A DNA stretch of 64,000 bases from Syngnathus acus (Eukaryota; Chordata; Actinopteri; Syngnathiformes; Syngnathidae), in assembly GCF_901709675.1 (NCBI RefSeq), contig NC_051091.1, positions 5,738,967 through 5,802,966 on the forward strand. The letters are read 5' to 3'. The translations under genes and the position numbers were made by a program. The notes under the pieces were generated by a model. The model had not been told where the DNA came from, did not search any database, and was given only the letters and a program-made list of their open reading frames with translations. This document shows positions 1 through 12,880 of this stretch, piece by piece (the stretch's first letter is position 1; each line of letters starts with the position of its first letter).

Positions 1-102
1 AAGGAGAAAAAATATATTTTGCTGGTTGTGACTGTGTTTTGAAGTGAGGCCAAGTGAGCATGCCTCAACAGCAGCCTAACGGCGCTGACGTTATCGTTGT
101 AG

Positions 103-436
103 AATGCCTGCATCACAACCAAACTCCGTGACTTCCTCTACGTGCTTGTGAACCATCCCAGCCAGTACTGCAGAGAGCGACCCAGGATGGTGCTGCTGAA
201 AACAAAAATCCAGAATTTGTACACCATTGTCACAAGAATTTGCTATCGGGTGAGAGCATCTCAAACCTCTGCACGTGCTCCGACACGCTTTTTACAGGTC
301 AGACGTGACCTTGCGTCTTTATTGCTTTTGGCAGGACTTGGTGTTTTTCACAGACGACTGCGAGGCCATTGACACTGGACACAGTAGGCCTCACTTTGCG
401 GAGGACAGACTTCAGCTTTTGCAGGAGGAGAGATAA
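103..436 (+). CDS. cytl1: Cytokine-like protein 1, last two exons (partial)
   Basis: These are the last two coding exons of a small secreted protein; the start lies outside the window. Exon A is 103-249, after a TTGTAG acceptor and before GTGAGA. Exon B is 335-436, after TTTTGGCAG, and ends in TAA at 434-436. Both junctions are phase 0. Recognisable segments are TKLRDF, NLYTIVTRICYR and, after the splice, DLVFFTDDC. These match the vertebrate CYTL1 C-terminal half, where KLRDF, KLYTIM..FCRR and DLVFLLDDC occur in the same order. All four cysteines expected in this part are kept (NAC, QYC, RIC, DDC). CYTL1 is a secreted helical factor linked to cartilage. The neighbouring msx1, in the same relative orientation as in human, supports the assignment. 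The tail after DDC is poorly conserved. Intron sequence occupies 1-102 and 250-334. Confidence 0.87.
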
Positions 437-710
437 GCAACACGAGGAAGTAGCCGCCCGAAAGCAGCAATAAGCATCCTAAAGTAAATAGCATTATGTA
501 CATAAACGCCACACCTTGCGGTGTATTCAGTCGAAAGCAACGCGGCACACTGTGCTGACTCGTGCGTGCTCGTGTTTAGTGGATATGCATCGTTGCATTC
601 CTGCAAAAAAAAAAAAAAAAAAACGGCAGAACTTTCCACAGGAAATTTGCTGAATGCCAACCGTGCCGAGACAAACCTTAAAATAATAAACCAGTAAGAG
701 ATGCTTGTGA
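437..710 (+). terminator. cytl1: cytl1 3' UTR and poly(A) signal
   Basis: An AATAAA hexamer at 685-690 lies about 250 bases after the cytl1 stop and is the first good poly(A) signal on this strand. A 19-base A tract at 605-623 lies inside the presumed UTR. Cleavage near 705 is inferred. Confidence 0.5.
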
Positions 711-2381
711 GTGCGCCTTTGCCTGTGTTGACTTAGCGCTGCTGATCAAAGTGTTGTGTGTCATTAAGCGAAATTGGCTGTGTTGCCATAACCCTTGCTC
801 TGACTAAACACAACTTGAAGGAGCACTATGTACAACATTTTGGAGATATTTGTAAAGTTGAATCCATTGCTTGAAAATGCTATGTAAGGAATTCTATGAT
901 CCTATTTTCGCTCTCATACAACACAAAACTGCCACAAGCCAAGACTTAATTGTGCTTATTCAAATATCGCCTAATAAGTCATATTACATTACATTATAGT
1001 GCAGCTCGTCTATTTTTCTTTTGCCCTTGTTTTGATTATACACCTCTCCAAAATTAACTGAATATTTTTTTTAGTATGACCATGATAGCGTGGTTGATTA
1101 CTTACCTACTCAATATTAGTTTGGTTTTGAAAAGCTACAATACCGCTAGTTGCCACAAGGTAGCGTTGCTTGTCAGCATTTGTCAACTCAGTTTGAATGC
1201 AGGTTGCAAATCACGTAACTGCAATTTAGTTTCAAATCTACATGAAGAATTTTAAACGCTAGTAAAAACACATTTGATTTTTTTAGACTTTTATTAAAAA
1301 CGTTTTTCATTAACATTTTATTTTATTATCTTTATTGGACTAATCAATAAATATAACCTCAATTTGATTCCTATTATTATGTTTAAAAAAACTAATTACC
1401 TCACTTTTTAGAATATATTTTTCGCTTATTTCTGTTAATATTTGATATACTGTATAACCTTGAGTTGAAGTCAAGTTTCTGTTAAAACAAGCACGATGGT
1501 TGCTCATAACGCAGAATCGGTTTCAAATGTGCCTCTTAACCACATGAAGCTGGGAAACTCCTTCAATAAAGGAACCCTGCCAACACCAAAATGTTAGTGA
1601 GCAGCATGAGGCTTGTTTGAAAATAAATGCAACGATAAAACGTAATTGCTGTGCTTATTGATCATCATCATTACAGGGCTGCAGAATTCACATTGTTTTG
1701 TATCATTAAGGCAAAACGAGGATAAAACATTCAGTCAGCGGGTGTCCAGATAATTTCCCAATTTAATGTTCTGTGACCCTGCACCAAAAATGTTAAACAC
1801 TGGCTCATAAAATATAAAAACTTTGCCTTGAGGGGGGGTCACAGTAATCATTCTCTGCTTTGTTGAAATAAATGAGCTTGTAAAGTACAGATCAAAAAGC
1901 TATTTACATTAAAGCATCACTGATGCACTTTGTGATTCACTTCTGCTTTATAGGCCTTTCGGGCAATTTTCCATCACATTAAGCCCTTTTTATTACATCT
2001 TAAAAAGACGTGTTGCCTCATTAGTCGACATAAGAAAATGTTTCCCCTTAAAATAGATGTTTGGAAAACGCGCCACTCTAGTTTTAATTATGTTGCACAG
2101 TCAATGTGGCCACACATGCCAGGGCTATACTTTTACCCAGAGTGGACTGAAGTTGTGCCTCCTGTCGACCATAAGGATGCTTAAAAAATGCCACACTAAT
2201 AAACAACATAAAGCTCCATTCTTCGTCTTATGTGGTCGGTAATTACTCATTTGAGGCAGTCAGTTGAGGGCAGCTCATGAGAAATTAAGACTGTAAGTCT
2301 TATTATCAACTTGGAATTCTGAACATTCTCACAGTGGTGACGGTTGTAACTATGGCGTCGGTTGGGAAAAGAACAATGGCT

Positions 2382-2600
2382 GTAAAAAGTCTACACACCC
2401 CTGTTCAAATGCCAAGTTTTTGTGCTGTTAAAATGGGACCAAGATCATTTTAAAACTTTTTCCACCATTATCACAATAAACAAGTCATTGTTTGTTTTTT
2501 CAGTCACGTGAAAATGTGTTATGGTTCAACTAAACTATAGTTTATGTCTTTGGCCATCATTTTAAAAGTACAATGTGCCATTTGAAATTTCAATCAGTGT
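2382..2600. repeat. Probable teleost interspersed repeat copy
   Basis: The segment opening with AGTCTACACACCCCTGTTCA, followed by an AACTTTTTCCACC stretch, resembles a sequence I recognise as dispersed through many fish genomes. I cannot name the family or define its true ends from one copy. Confidence 0.45.
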
Positions 2601-3624
2601 TTGAAGAAATTCCTTCAGGCTTCTGATAGAATGACAAATGTCAAGAAAAGCCTACTAGAGCATCTCAAAAGTATTTAGAGTTATTTGGAAGAACTTTAAA
2701 GGGTGGTGTGTTCTGACTCCCATTTAGGTTTTGAAATGAATGTACTAATTGGTCAGTTTTGCTCACGCTTCAGTATTTTACTGCTCTCTTGTGGACACTG
2801 TTGGCCACTGCACTTAAAAAAGTAGTGGGGTGACGTTTACCAACCTCCCTCATTCCTGCAGTGAGGCAATGTTGTTTGTAAATAAATAAACATACAGCAG
2901 CAATCAAAAGAGAAATGGTGATACAATATTTCCACTTAAAATAAATTATATTGTAGAGACACTATGTGCAATAGAGAGAATAACATTCTCATCATTTGGA
3001 GTTGTTAATGCTGATGGGAAAGCATTGAAAAAACCAAGAGCAAATATTAGTGATTGAAAACATTCATCTCGTAATTATATACACAAATCACTGAATACAT
3101 TTTAAAAATAATTAGTTTGCTTGTGGTGCTGCAGTATAACTTGATGTATTGCTGTTGTCAACGAAAGTTAGGAACAGCTGCTTTTCTGTTGTGCTGTGCT
3201 TTTTAGAAGATATTTTAGAAATGTGCATCATTTGTGCTGATGTCTTTATTAGCAGATGTCTGAACATTGATTTATAAGATAGCTACTCCATTACTAATAG
3301 TAGCTTTGTTTTGACATCACAGGACTCAAGCGCAGGCCTGCCAGTAAAGAGAAATATGAAAACATACCTCAAAGATTTAATTTGGGGTATTTATAATCAT
3401 TTAAGATGTCGAGATGAAATATGATTTTTTTTATGAGCTGACATTGTGAAAGACAAATCGAAACAGCCTGTGAGTTGACCTTTTCTGCGTAATAATTCAA
3501 CATCGTCCTTTCAATGAAATGTAGTAAAATACAGTCCATATGTGTCAGGTGAAAGATTCCAGAACGAAATGCAGGACAGAAAACTGCAGCCGTGTCATTT
3601 GACACCAAAATGCAAAACAACGGT

Positions 3625-3654
3625 CGTGTGTGTGTCTGTGTGTCTGTGTGTGTT
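3625..3654. repeat. GT microsatellite
   Basis: The tract is made of GT repeats interrupted by two TCTG steps. Confidence 0.9.
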
Positions 3655-4665
3655 TATTTGATTTAGAAACTATAAATGTCAAATTTGCAACCTGCAACTC
3701 AACTCGGCTGAAAGAACTACAGTAGTTTGTTGTTTTAACATATAGCTTCCATATAGCTGTATCTTGCAGTTATAGAATATACATATGAAGGAATACAAAT
3801 GGAGGAAAATAAAGTTTATGTGTAGAATATGCTGCCTTTTTCTAACCGATCAGGCATATAACAATAAAGCTAACAATATACAAGTATTAGTATTACTGTA
3901 TTTTAGAGAAAAAGCTGAAAAAAGTAAATAAAGTAAGCGGTTTAAAATAGGGTGACCTGCGAGACTGTTCGAAACAAAACGACATTGCAATAATGATTCT
4001 GTATAGTAAACTGTTTATGCTTGTCATTTTCAGGACAATAGTAAAAAATATAGAATATTATAAATATTAAGTAATACTAAATGATATAGTATGTGTATAC
4101 TTTATACTTACTTTCAACCAATATTAAGTATGTCCAAATTTCTTCACGACTCATCAAATAACACATCTGAGAGCTTTTCAGGCATGCCTTTTAGACATGA
4201 ATGATTTCCAAACCACCAGTAGATCACGGGGAATGCTAAATGGCATCTAATGAGCAATTGCATCAAACAGCAGCCCGCTGATCATCATCGGTGGTGGAGA
4301 TTTTGCCGGGGGCCAAAAGATCTTAAGAGACAAAAGCATTTTGCAGAATAGGCGCATCCCAGTCACGTCTCTCCGCTTTTCACATGACGCGTTCATCCGT
4401 GTGATTCACTCACAATCAAAAAGTGACTTCTTTTTTTTTTTTTTTTACTGGCTACAAGCAGATTTCACACAACGTTTTAAAAATAACGATTGCTGGAGCT
4501 GCTCAAGAAGAAAAAAAAACTTCCTGTTGCGTGAGCCTACTTTCAGGGCAGCATATTGTCATCGCGCGGAGGAGGAAATCCCCGCAGCAGAGTGTCCCAG
4601 TCTTCCGCTGACATTTTAGGAATGATAAAAGTTCCGCCTTGCCTGCAGCTACAGCCGCTCTGGAG

Positions 4666-4690
4666 CCGGGCCGGGCCGGGCCGGGCCGGG
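4666..4690. repeat. CCGGG minisatellite, 5 copies
   Basis: Five perfect head-to-tail copies of CCGGG form a 25-base GC island in AT-rich DNA. It sits about 640 bases beyond the predicted msx1 poly(A) site. Confidence 0.95.
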
Positions 4691-5330
4691 GCTCCATCCG
4701 CCTGCGCTCGTTACAAGCAATTATTTTTACTATTTTTTAACCCCTTTCTGGCTCACGCGGAGAAAAAGAGAGAAACGATATTTTTTTTACTGCGACTACA
4801 CGCTCTGTAATTTGCAACAATCTTTTTGGATGACTCGATCAGAGGTTTCTTTTCAGGTGCTCCATGAGGAATGTGCCTAACACTCATGTGCTACACTTTA
4901 ATGGCCTGTCATTTGGCTCGTTTTACACCCCTTTAAGCCACGCTAATGATACACGAGGGCTAGTTAAAGCCCCAATATTTATCAGTGTGTTTTGAAGTGG
5001 GTTCGTCAACGTGCACCCCCCCCCCAATCCTCCATCTCCATCCACCACATGATCCCCACCCCTAAACTCTGCTGGCGCCATCACAATCTAGGTTAGTCGT
5101 CTCAAAGCAATGGGCAACAGCTGTAGCAATACATTCCTGCAAATAACATGTGACAAGTTGACATTGCTTGAATATAAGTAGAGAAAGTAAAAAAAAAAGG
5201 GGGGGGGGGGTAGTGCAAGAACTTGCATGCATAAATCTAAAAGAATATTGCCACCGTCATTCTTTTCTTCTTGCTTGCCAGTTATTACATAATGTCAATT
5301 AAAACAAGTGAAATGAAAAAGAATAAACAA

Positions 5331-5831
5331 TTTATTAAGTTATGTCACAAATATATTCATCATATAAATGAGGATATTTTTCCAAATATACATTATTTTA
5401 CAGTACACGCATCCCTTGCGAAGGGAATCATTGCAACAACAGACACTAGTGCTGTTTTTTTTTTTCTTTAAATGCTGTTGTTTTTCATATTTACAAAAAG
5501 CATTGACACTGTTATCCGGTCCAGTTGGATATTAATGTGAATCCAAAAATGCTTTAACAAAAGTATTGCAGCAGCCCAACAATCCTGCTGCACAATTGCA
5601 TTATGTGTCCACACTTGTATGTCCTGTCTTAATGGTTCTGAAAAATAAGAATAAATCTGATGCATCACTATGAGCACAAGATTAGATATCTTTTGGGAGG
5701 ACTTACTGGTGAGATCAGACATCAGGTCCTCGAAAGAAGACACTGCAGGGGGGGGAAAAAAAAACTCCTTCAAAGAGGAGTCTTACCCCATGAGCATGAT
5801 TTTAAAAAAGGTGTCCATCATCTGTCCATCA
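5331..5831 (-). terminator. msx1: msx1 3' UTR and poly(A) signal
   Basis: Reading leftward from the msx1 stop, the minus strand carries AATAAA at 5336-5331. This gives a 3' UTR of about 500 bases. The region is AT-rich and has T-runs typical of UTRs. The exact cleavage site is inferred. Confidence 0.55.
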
Positions 5832-7248
<1,417 letters not shown>

Positions 7249-7460
7249 ACAGGTCCGACTGACGCCGCGGAGCTGTGGTGGTGACTCTCGTGGTAAACAC
7301 TAGAGAATAAAAACAACTAAGTGACTTTTTTTTTTCTTAAAAAAAGAAAAGGAAGAAGTTGGTGCGTCAAGGTGTCGACATCCTCATGTTTATGCGAGCT
7401 GAGTGCAGAGCGGAGCTATAAGACAAGGCGTGGAGTGGGAGGCAACCAATCACCGACTAC
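7249..7460 (-). promoter_or_regulatory. msx1: msx1 5' UTR and core promoter candidate
   Basis: On the minus strand upstream of the msx1 ATG there is a CCAAT box in inverse orientation (GATTGG at 7451-7446). A GC-rich stretch with CCACGCC follows, then a weak TATA-like TCTTATAG near 7423-7416. This spacing would start transcription around 7385-7395 and give a 5' UTR of about 140 bases. The elements are seen directly; the start site is inferred. Confidence 0.5.
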
Positions 7461-7859
7461 ATGGGCTGGACGAAAAAAGTCCAATGGGGGAAATTAACAA
7501 TGCTTTTCCCCCCACGAAGCAACTTCAAATAAACACGACAACCCGTTAATGGGCCATGAATATCTTTTTGTTACTCGCAAGCCTTGCTGATGCCTACCTG
7601 CGATCAAAAAGTGATTTTTGTTATTCTGTTCCACAAATTGACTTGGAACTATTAAAAACAATTACAAAAGTGATTAAACCATAATTTGTGCATTTGATCC
7701 ATTTTATAATTATTACAATTATGGAACATAGTGACTTTATCGTGTGCAATACACGTAATATGTATAATTTTCTTGCAATCCTGTGTTTGACAAAATTTAT
7801 ATGATATGGTAACAAGCGTTGCGACACATGCGGTGACTCAGTGCTGAGTGACTGTTGTC

Positions 7860-8360
7860 GACTGTTGCCCTATAGAAGAGCTTCCTGCCCCTCGGTTTTA
7901 ATGGCCCCAGCCCCTTGCAGCATGCTGTTTATTGATAGCTGCAGGGCTCTATAATCAGATTGCAGCACACAGGCCTTTGCAGTCGTTTAGTGCTAATTAT
8001 TGGCCTTGAGGGAGGGATCACTGAGATTCTTTCCCTTTGACTATAGTACATCCATTAAAAATGATGGGGAGTGCAAAAGACAAGGGGGAGATTTAATATA
8101 TAACACATAATGACATAATGAGCTCATAGGCACACTAAAATAAATGTGTGCTCTTTTGTTGGCCGATTATTACTAATTAAATAAATATTATTTTCAAGTT
8201 TGGAAATATTTGCCTCGGTCCTTGCAGCGGCTGTAGGAAAGCGTCTGCGTGCTCGCTAATTGCCAAGCCTAAACAATCTGTTTTGATTTGTCAGTCACCT
8301 TAATGGGCAGACAAGTTATGCTGGTTTTAGGCGCCAGCAGGCCTGATCAAAGCCTTCGAC
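7860..8360. promoter_or_regulatory. Candidate msx1 proximal enhancer region
   Basis: About 500-1000 bases upstream of the msx1 promoter the base composition becomes balanced and free of simple repeats. The segment contains TAAT cores (GTGCTAATTATTGG near 7990-8003), paired CTGCAG-type motifs and a TCF/LEF consensus ATCAAAG at 8346-8352. This looks like a conserved non-coding element, but no alignment was possible. A CT-rich tract follows at 8398-8465. Confidence 0.4.
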
Positions 8361-9280
8361 TCAGCGAGACGCGTTCAAGTCGAATAGAGAGAGCAGCAGC
8401 CTCCTCCTCCTGATCTCCATCCTCCTTTTCTCCTCCTCCTCCTCCCCCTCCTCCTCTTCCTTCACCTCACGCCCAGGGACACTGAGCCATTCAGGCTGAA
8501 AAATTAGCCTTTTCTCAGCCGATCGCACGCCATTTGAGTCTATTCAAATACGCGCCACAGTAGTGTCAACCCTAGAGTGACGGAAGAAAAGACTCTCCTT
8601 GCTCCGCTTCCAAAGAGGCGTCGGGGTTCTGGGACACAAGAGACACTGACATTATTATAACTTATTATATAATGCAATATATCTACGATGCGTGTAAGCG
8701 GCATGTGCGCGATGGTTGCGCACCAAGTGATGGTTGCGCAGTCTTCTGGGGAGTACCGAATTAAAGTCCGTAACAGTCTCTTCATTCTGACACGGAGAGG
8801 CAACAAAATGCGGCGTAAAAATGATGCGACGTGCATAAAAACCTCCAGTCTTTGTTGGTGATTTCCTGTTTGCATGCAGGTAAATATATAGCAGGCTGCA
8901 TGTGTGGAAACGCTTATTAAAACCCCCTAACGTGGGTCGTGGAGCAGCCTTTTGAAGTCCGTGGGATCCCACCGCCGTGTGAAAGCTGAAGGAGCGTGCG
9001 TATGAAAACAAACGGGAGAATGCATAAACGTGATGACTTGAAGGAATAGAAAATAAGAGGATGAATTTAATTGTATTGATTATCAATATAGCTTTTTTTT
9101 CTGAAGTGTTGCGTGGGAGGTTGGAAACAACTTTTGATGACAATATAGCAACACAAAGAGCAGTCTTTTAAGATACCCGATTTTGCATTCAGAGGGGCAT
9201 TACAATAGCAGCGTTTTAGTTGAATCCCCGGGGCATCACATGAGGTAGAAAACTGTAAGGCTCATCGGGCTTTTATTTGA
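8361..9280. other. Non-coding DNA with CT-rich tract
   Basis: A CTCCTC-rich pyrimidine tract occupies 8398-8465. The remainder has no gene evidence. The minus-strand open frames at 8540-9143 have no start context, splice partners or recognisable domains. Confidence 0.5.
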
Positions 9281-9289
9281 CTTATAAAC

Positions 9290-9590
9290 TAGCTTTGATT
9301 CCCAGTCAAGAGGCAGGGCTCCGCACAAAGGCCCATTGTTGCTTCCCCTCCAAGTTGTCTTAAGCCCTTTCATGCACCCACTGTCGGTGTGCACTAGAAA
9401 GAGGCAGCCTGGTCCCCAAAGGGCATCCGCAGGCTAAATGTTTGCACTTGGTACAAGCAAAAAGGCTGTCCTTCGCACACAATGACTTGGCCCCTTGTCG
9501 CATGCAGTTTTATGATCTGCGCTCCAGAACTATGCATTAATTACATCTCATACCGCAGCGCATATATTTTCCCCTCACTGTAGCACATGT
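9290..9590. promoter_or_regulatory. Candidate conserved non-coding island
   Basis: This is a compact, repeat-free island with balanced composition just before an AAT microsatellite. It carries CCATTGTTGC (SOX-like), TATGCATTAATTACATC (octamer and homeodomain cores, about 9532-9548) and several GC-rich blocks. Function is inferred from texture only. Confidence 0.35.
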
Positions 9591-9599
9591 CTAAGACAA

Positions 9600-9618
9600 A
9601 ATAATAATAATAATGATG

Positions 9619-9650
<32 letters not shown>
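9600..9650. repeat. AAT microsatellite
   Basis: There are about 17 trinucleotide copies of AAT with two GAT interruptions. Confidence 0.95.
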
Positions 9651-9651
<1 letters not shown>

Positions 9652-10289
9652 TTTAAAATGCCGTTGTCTTTTTCAGCAGACTGGTCGCACGAGCACGTCA
9701 TTATCAGCGGCATTGACTCACTGACATTATTTTAAGTCGAAGTGTATTCATTTAAAATTTCCTTTTAAGTGAAACTGTCATAAAATATACCTATGTGCTT
9801 GCTATATGGCACCGAGAAAATTTTCACTTATAAAGCAAGTGCTTCTTGGTTAAAATACGATTAAAATACAAAAAGGCAGTTTTTGCGATATGAGTGACAA
9901 TAATTAATTGATGAATTCTATTTGAATTATTAGCCCATCACTAATAATCTTATTATTGTCAAAGGTCAGAAAATACAATGTTGATGCTTAAAAAAAACTT
10001 ATGTGCAAGAGCCCACGCACGCGCATGCGCGCGCACACTATCATATCCTGACCTCTGGACGACTGTATTAAATAATAATTTCAAAATACCATCGCGTGAG
10101 AGGTTTTTGGGGCATTCCTCTGTTAAGCTTCGATAAAAAGGTACCTTTTACAAGATTTCCATCGTGAATGCAACGCCTTATTTGCTGTGAAATTGAGTCA
10201 TCGTCTTTCCATTTGTTCGCACCATTAAACAATAAGCACAGTAAAATCATTTGCTCATCACTGGCTCGGACAATATGAGATATACAGAC

Positions 10290-10500
10290 CTTCCTTCCAA
10301 GTCGATTGACTGGCCCGATGATTTATGTCGATAAAATCATCATTTGCCCGAGTGGGCTTGTTGATTAGAAATTAAATGAAGTCTTGAATGAAATGCTTAA
10401 TAAGCGCGTAACAAGCAATCATTTTGGTCACACATCATTTTAGTGAACCAGAGGCAATTAAGAGAGCAAATTAATGATGCACTAATAACAATATCAAAAC
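10290..10500. promoter_or_regulatory. Candidate homeodomain-site island
   Basis: The segment is dense in homeodomain-type cores (GATTAG, AATTAAAT, GGCAATTAAG, AAATTAATGATG) with little simple repeat. It may be an enhancer of the msx1 domain. Simple AT bias could also produce such cores. Confidence 0.33.
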
Positions 10501-10519
10501 AAAATACAGCAATAAACAA

Positions 10520-10520
<1 letters not shown>

Positions 10521-10551
<31 letters not shown>
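10521..10551. repeat. AAT microsatellite
   Basis: This is a perfect run of about ten AAT units. Confidence 0.93.
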
Positions 10552-10671
10552 TCAAATTCATTTCATATCAGATGATACACTATTTCAATAGCTATCTGCC
10601 ATCTTAATTGTTTTTAACAGACCAATTTCTTACAAATATAATAATAATGCTATTTCACTATGAGAGAAATG

Positions 10672-10722
10672 ACTACTACTACTACTACTACTACTAATGA
10701 TAATTATTATTATTATTATTAT
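10672..10722. repeat. ACT then ATT compound microsatellite
   Basis: Eight ACT units are followed, after a short spacer, by seven ATT units. Confidence 0.93.
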
Positions 10723-11265
10723 AAATTTTATTTAGAAAAGATGATTAAAATTCTGCACCAGTGTGAGGTGAAGCTGTTAAAAATATCACCGTAGAAACCT
10801 TTGCCTTGCCCTTCCAGTGACACCATGTACATGAACTGTCTTTCTTTCAAACTTTAAGCCCGTCAGTTTTGACTCCCCCCTCGTCTTTGAGATCTCAGCA
10901 AAGAAAAGCAAATCCCAATTCGCAAAAAGTGAGACCGTGCATGTGGGAAGTTACTGTGAGGATGGCGAGCTGCTTCACATCCAAGTCTTTGGGATCTCCA
11001 CAGCAGTGCTGGCTCCATGTTAATCTCACAATGTCTACAGCCCAAGTTTATTCAAAGGGGCTTCTTACAGCTCCCATCGGGAGCCCACCACTGTCCTCCT
11101 CCTGCCCAGAGCAGCACTCTGTCAGTGACCCTTAACTGACTCCGGCTGTCTAATCCTTTAAACATTAGGCAAAGTCAGAAATGATGAGGAGCTCGCTCTC
11201 CTTCTTCTTTCTTTTCTTCTAGTTTTTTTTTTTTAAATACACCTTATGTACTATTGATTTGTACT

Positions 11266-11267
<2 letters not shown>

Positions 11268-11326
<59 letters not shown>

Positions 11327-11395
11327 TATATACTATTTTATATATATATATATTGTGTGTGTGCGTGTGTGCGTGTGTGTATGTGTGTGTGTGTG
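11268..11395. repeat. (TA)n and (GT)n compound microsatellite
   Basis: About 26 TA dinucleotides are followed by an imperfect TA-rich bridge and then a 43-base GT tract with GC and AT interruptions. Together these form a long alternating purine-pyrimidine stretch able to adopt cruciform or Z-DNA. Confidence 0.95.
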
Positions 11396-11399
11396 ATTA

Positions 11400-12010
11400 G
11401 CTAATTTTTGTTAACATTGGGCCATGGACTTTTATTTTGACACAACCTTTGGTCACCTGATCAGGCACCTGACCAGGTAAAGATGGCTGCTCCCTCACAG
11501 CAGTCAGCCTCAGTTAGGTAGTCTCAGTTAGGCAAAGGAAGACAGTAGTGATTTAGTTTGTTACAGCTTCAAGCTTGTATCCTTTGGAATTTAGGAACTT
11601 TGAACTTGGAAAACAAACTTTACTTTACTTCTTGGAACCCTTTATGTTGGATTCAGATTATTTATAGCCATAGTTGGATTAAAAACAATTTGGATTGGCT
11701 GTACCTGTGTGCCACCTGTACGTCTGCTTGCCAATGCCTACTGTCTTCTCCTTGCATGCCTGTCATTGCCTACCACCTTTGCCTGCCTGCCATTGCCTCT
11801 CTACCTCTGCCTGCTTGCATATTGGACATTCTTCCTCCATCTTCAACAAGGTATGAGCAACAGCTGTACACAGTGTTTTAAGATAAGCGTGCGACAACTA
11901 TACAACATTGAACCTTTGAAAAGATTGAAATGAAACTGACACTCACTATTTATTTATGTATTTATTTATGTATTCATGTATTTATTTACTTATTTATTTA
12001 TAGTGGTCAG
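11400..12010. repeat. Possible unclassified element with TGCC-rich repeats
   Basis: Beyond the microsatellite, 11700-11850 contains degenerate repeats of CTGCCTGCCATTGCCT type, and 11946-12002 is a (TTTATTTA)n-like tract. Short direct repeats (CAGCCTCAGTTAGGTAGTCT) occur at 11505-11525. An old mobile element is possible but no ends could be defined. Confidence 0.3.
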
Positions 12011-12119
12011 TTATACATTATGATTCCTGACATGGAGTCGATTTTAAAGGACAGTATGAGAATCCTCCTCCCTGCAATGACATAATAGTCACAGATTTAA
12101 GGCAAAAAAGGGTGTTGTC

Positions 12120-12880
12120 AAACCTGCCTTATGCATCCACTGCAGTGGGAGCGCCTCATGGCGTGAGCTCACTCGGGCATCAGCGCATATGCTGGCACCC
12201 ACCCACATCTAGCAAAAGTCCAACCCTCTCCTTTGGGAGACATATTTAATTTAATTAAGGCCTGTCAGTGATATTGATTTTGGCACTTTCAATTATGGCT
12301 CAGCAGTTTATGAGCTCCATGGGCTGTGGATCTACTGATCTGTGATGAGGGGGCCCTATCAGTGCGGCACCACATGGACGAGGAGCCTCTTTGTCTTCCT
12401 TATGGGCCTGCGCTGTCTGCCGGAGACGCAGATGTACGGCCGAAGCCTCTGCCGCCTCTCCCCTCCCGCTTCCCATAATTAATCCCTCATTAGACAGCTC
12501 TTTATTGTTTAATTTGTGCACTTCATAATCAAATTGGGCAGATTAATTGCTACAGAATTCAGAAAACGGAATGAAAAACAACCTTTTTTAATTACCTTGA
12601 GCTTTTATGGTGCCCGGGGATATTTGGCTGGGAAATATTTCACACCCTTAAGAATTTCCGCTATCACTTTTTGAGCGATGAACCGCTATTGGGATGCTCG
12701 CTTTCGACAGCATGACTGCCAAGTGGAAGCTCATTAAAATGTTTCTTGCCCATATATTTTCCCTTGCCGTCCTAATTGCAAAAGTCAAGCTTACAAATTC
12801 TTGTGCTTATTTATGGTGGTGGCCTTTTGCCTGTGCCTGTTTTTGTCACCACTGGCTGGTCAGTGCTGCAATTTAAGCGG
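12120..12880. promoter_or_regulatory. Candidate regulatory block, desert left part
   Basis: This is the most enhancer-like stretch of the left desert, with several repeat-free blocks in succession. TTTAATTTAATTAAGG lies at 12245-12260. A block around 12470-12560 carries CATAATTAATCC, TCATTAGACAG and CAGATTAATTGC. A third block around 12590-12790 follows. Closely spaced TAAT cores in balanced sequence are typical of deeply conserved developmental elements. Conservation itself is not tested. Confidence 0.42.

Larger units (their letters stand above)
711..5310. other. Intergenic DNA between cytl1 and msx1
   Basis: This 4.6-kb stretch between two convergent genes holds no supportable gene. It is AT-rich, with one likely interspersed repeat (2382-2600), a GT microsatellite (3625-3654), a CCGGG minisatellite (4666-4690) and a poly-G tract near 5200-5211. 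Open frames here are short and lack splice signals or familiar residues. Confidence 0.6.

Noticed and set aside
348-548. Minus-strand frame encoding a hydrophobic small peptide
   Set aside because: It lies antisense to the cytl1 last exon and UTR, and its hydrophobic run is explained by complementary codons; no homologue is recognised.
8540-9143. Overlapping minus-strand frames upstream of msx1
   Set aside because: They overlap one another in different frames and show no conserved residues; non-coding DNA is simpler.
9600-10722. Candidate functional trinucleotide repeat cluster
   Set aside because: AAT, ACT and ATT runs are common in fish intergenic DNA and show no link to a gene here.
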